From contig CANJLW010000012.1 of NCBI GenBank assembly GCA_947475245.1, positions 1 to 64,000 on the forward strand: a DNA stretch of 64,000 nt, in the 5' to 3' direction. Under the pieces are notes generated by a model. That model had not been told where the DNA came from. It did not search any database and saw nothing but the letters and a program-made list of their open reading frames with translations. The DNA is from Acetobacteraceae bacterium (GTDB taxonomy: Bacteria; Pseudomonadota; Alphaproteobacteria; Acetobacterales; Acetobacteraceae). Position 1 is the first letter of the stretch; each line of letters starts with the position of its first letter. The translations under genes and the position numbers were made by a program. Shown here piece by piece: positions 62,177 through 64,000 of this stretch.

Positions 62177-64000
62177 CGCGGCGGTGCCCGATCAGGTCGG
62201 GAGCAAGCCGCTGCATCTGATCCTGGTGGACGGATCGGGATTCATCTTCCGCGCCTACCACGGCCTGCCGCCGATGACCCGGCCCGATGGAACGCCGGTG
62301 AATGCGGTGTTCGGCTTCACCAACATGCTGGCGCGTCTGATCAAGGATCATGTCGGCACGCATCTGGCGGTGATTTTCGACGCCGGACGGTTCACGTTCC
62401 GCAATCGGATTTACGAAGCCTATAAGGCCCACCGCCCGCCCGCGCCGGACGATCTGATTCCGCAATTCGCCCTGGTGCGAGAGGCGACGGAAGCCTTCGG
62501 CGTGCCGGCCATAGAACTGGCCGACTGGGAAGCAGACGACCTGATCGCCGCCTATGCCACCTCGGTCGCCGATGCGGGCGGCCAGGTCACGATCGTGTCG
62601 TCGGACAAGGATCTGATGCAGTTGCTGCGACCCGGCATCGGCATGCTGGATCCGATGAAGCAGAAAGCCATCGGCCTCGCCGAGGTCATGGAGAAGTTCG
62701 GCGTCACCCCCGACAAGATGGTCGAGGTGCAGGCATTGATCGGGGATTCCTCCGACAATGTGCCGGGTGTTCCCGGTATCGGCCCTAAAGGCGCGGCGCA
62801 ACTGATCAACGAATACGGCGACCTGGAAGCGGTGTTGGCGGCAGCGCCGTCGATGAAACCCTCCAAGCGGCGCGAGGTACTGATCGAATTTGCCGATAAG
62901 GCGCGCCTGTCCCGCGAACTCGTGCTGCTGCGCGTCGATGCGCCGATGCCGATCCCTGTCGCCGATCTGGCTGTGCGGGAACCGGACCGATCCGCGCTGG
63001 TCGCCTGGCTGACGGTCCAAGGGTTCCGCAGCACGATTTCCCGCCTGGGCCTGAACGCCGAAGCCGCCGTCGCGCAGCCCGTGGCGGTTGAACGGAAGGT
63101 CCCCGCCGCCGAACCTTCCACCGCGGTTCAAGGCGATTTGGGACTGGCGGAGGCGACGCGAAGCAACGCCGGTTTCGGCCCTTACGAGACCGTGACCACC
63201 GGCGACGCCCTGCGGACGTGGGTCGCCGAAGCCACCTTGGCCGGGTGCTGCGCGATTGATACGGAGACCAGCGGGCTTGACGCGATGCGCGCGGGTCTGG
63301 TGGGGCTGTCCATCGCCACGGCCCCCGGACGATCCTGCTACGTGCCCCTGGGGCACGAGGGGTTGGTGGCGCAGATGACCCTGGCAGAGGCGATCGAGAT
63401 TTTGTCGCCTCTGCTGCTCGATCAATCCGTCCTGAAGATCTTCCAGAATGCCAAATTCGACCTGATGATCCTGACGCAGGCAGGATTTCCGCTCGCCGCA
63501 CCGGTCGACGATACCATGCTGATCTCCTATTCCCAGGAAGCTGGCATGCATGGCCACGGGTTGGATGAGCTGTCGCAACTCCATCTGGGTCATACACCGA
63601 TTCCGTTCGATGAGGTGACGGGCAGCGGACGTAATCGCATACCGTTCTCTCAGGTCGAACTGGGGCGCGCCACGGCCTATGCCGCGGAGGATGCCGACGT
63701 CGCATTGCGCCTGTGGGAGAGTTTGCGTCCCCGGCTGCGTCAGAACCGATCGCTGGCGCTATATGAACAGGTTGAACGTCGGTTGGTGCCGATCCTGCTT
63801 GCGATGGAACGCGCCGGGGTTAAGGTCGACGAGGACGAACTGCGCCGGATGTCGATCGACTTTGAGGGCCGTATGGCCGTCATGGAACAGGATTGCCATC
63901 GTTTGGCCGGGCGCGTGTTCAATGTCGGCAGCCCCAAGCAATTGGGAGAGGTGCTGTTCGACGAGATGAAGCTGCCCGGCGGCAAGCGGTTGAAGGCCGG
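62145..64000 (+). CDS. polA: DNA polymerase I, 5' part (cut by window end)
   Basis: 618 codons to the window edge. The 5'-3' exonuclease begins at 'LILVDGSGFIFRAYHGLPPM' and includes 'VIFDAGRFTFR', 'SSDKDLMQL' and 'GDSSDNVPGVPGIGPKGAAQ'. The 3'-5' proofreading domain follows with 'AIDTETSGLD', 'FQNAKFDLMIL' and 'YAAEDADVAL', so it keeps all the metal ligands. The polymerase domain starts near 'ALYEQVERRLVPILLAMERA' and is truncated. The start is ATG 62145 (overlapping the zinc-finger gene); GTG 62184 is an alternative. Confidence 0.95.
   Translation, partial: MQEPATPADIDAAVPDQVGSKPLHLILVDGSGFIFRAYHGLPPMTRPDGTPVNAVFGFTNMLARLIKDHVGTHLAVIFDAGRFTFRNRIYEAYKAHRPPAPDDLIPQFALVREATEAFGVPAIELADWEADDLIAAYATSVADAGGQVTIVSSDKDLMQLLRPGIGMLDPMKQKAIGLAEVMEKFGVTPDKMVEVQALIGDSSDNVPGVPGIGPKGAAQLINEYGDLEAVLAAAPSMKPSKRREVLIEFADKARLSRELVLLRVDAPMPIPVADLAVREPDRSALVAWLTVQGFRSTISRLGLNAEAAVAQPVAVERKVPAAEPSTAVQGDLGLAEATRSNAGFGPYETVTTGDALRTWVAEATLAGCCAIDTETSGLDAMRAGLVGLSIATAPGRSCYVPLGHEGLVAQMTLAEAIEILSPLLLDQSVLKIFQNAKFDLMILTQAGFPLAAPVDDTMLISYSQEAGMHGHGLDELSQLHLGHTPIPFDEVTGSGRNRIPFSQVELGRATAYAAEDADVALRLWESLRPRLRQNRSLALYEQVERRLVPILLAMERAGVKVDEDELRRMSIDFEGRMAVMEQDCHRLAGRVFNVGSPKQLGEVLFDEMKLPGGKRLKA

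Overview
The window is high-GC, densely coded bacterial chromosome. It looks like an alphaproteobacterium, probably of the Acetobacteraceae/Rhodospirillales type. Supporting signs are a lipA gene overlapped by a COQ10/RatA-type START gene, a mitochondrial-type CHCC zinc finger running into polA, PEP-CTERM proteins, several LLM flavin oxidoreductases, CaiB-type CoA transferases and many acyl-CoA and aromatic-acid genes. The taxon is an inference from gene content and base composition. No rRNA, tRNA, CRISPR array or intact insertion sequence was found.

Layout. 1-3.2 kb: a UPF0149 protein, a soluble globin-coupled chemoreceptor with a C-terminal PilZ domain, and a PAP2-like membrane protein. 3.2-15.3 kb: a GDP-mannose enzyme, tandem FMN alpha-hydroxy-acid oxidases, a DOPA-dioxygenase-like protein, a PEP-CTERM protein, an acyl-CoA ligase/thiolase pair, a membrane hydroxylase and an SsuABC-like transporter. 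15.3-18.5 kb: an island holding a small hydrophobic protein, an HTH-like protein, a pentapeptide/FGE-sulfatase protein with a variable-region-like C-terminus, an Avd-like four-helix protein and a HigA-like regulator. This has the composition of a diversity-generating retroelement (DGR) target cassette, but no reverse transcriptase or template repeat is in the window. 18.5-29.5 kb: Nudix, LLM, TIM-barrel, PEP-CTERM, AtzG/amidase, pobA, TPR-glycosyltransferase, TauD and M20 genes.

29.7-30.8 kb is a second accessory patch: a HEPN/MNT pair beside a decayed serine recombinase. 30.9-43.7 kb: nitroreductase, lipA and its partner, threonine aldolase, an EF-hand protein, a TetR-controlled EmrAB-like pump with two clear operators, a GT39-like membrane protein, an NTF2-like protein, a Uma2 protein and a duplicated-domain CoA transferase. 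43.8-53.7 kb: a peptide-type binding protein, nitroreductase, two tandem aminotransferases coupled to a double GNAT, a TIM-barrel protein, MmgE/PrpD, a second Uma2 and a tartrate/malate-type dehydrogenase. 53.7-54.9 kb holds no convincing gene but carries an exact-period 201-bp tandem repeat. 54.9-64 kb: a coiled-coil membrane protein, PrsW-like protease, sulfotransferase, cyclase, lipoprotein hydrolase, DUF35/thiolase pair, CHCC zinc finger and the first two thirds of polA, cut by the window end.

Many operons are translationally coupled by 1-4 nt overlaps (SsuBC-like, AtzG-amidase, HEPN-MNT, LipA-RatA, EmrAB, aminotransferases-GNAT). The two items most worth following up are the DGR-like cassette without a reverse transcriptase and the 201-bp repeat array.
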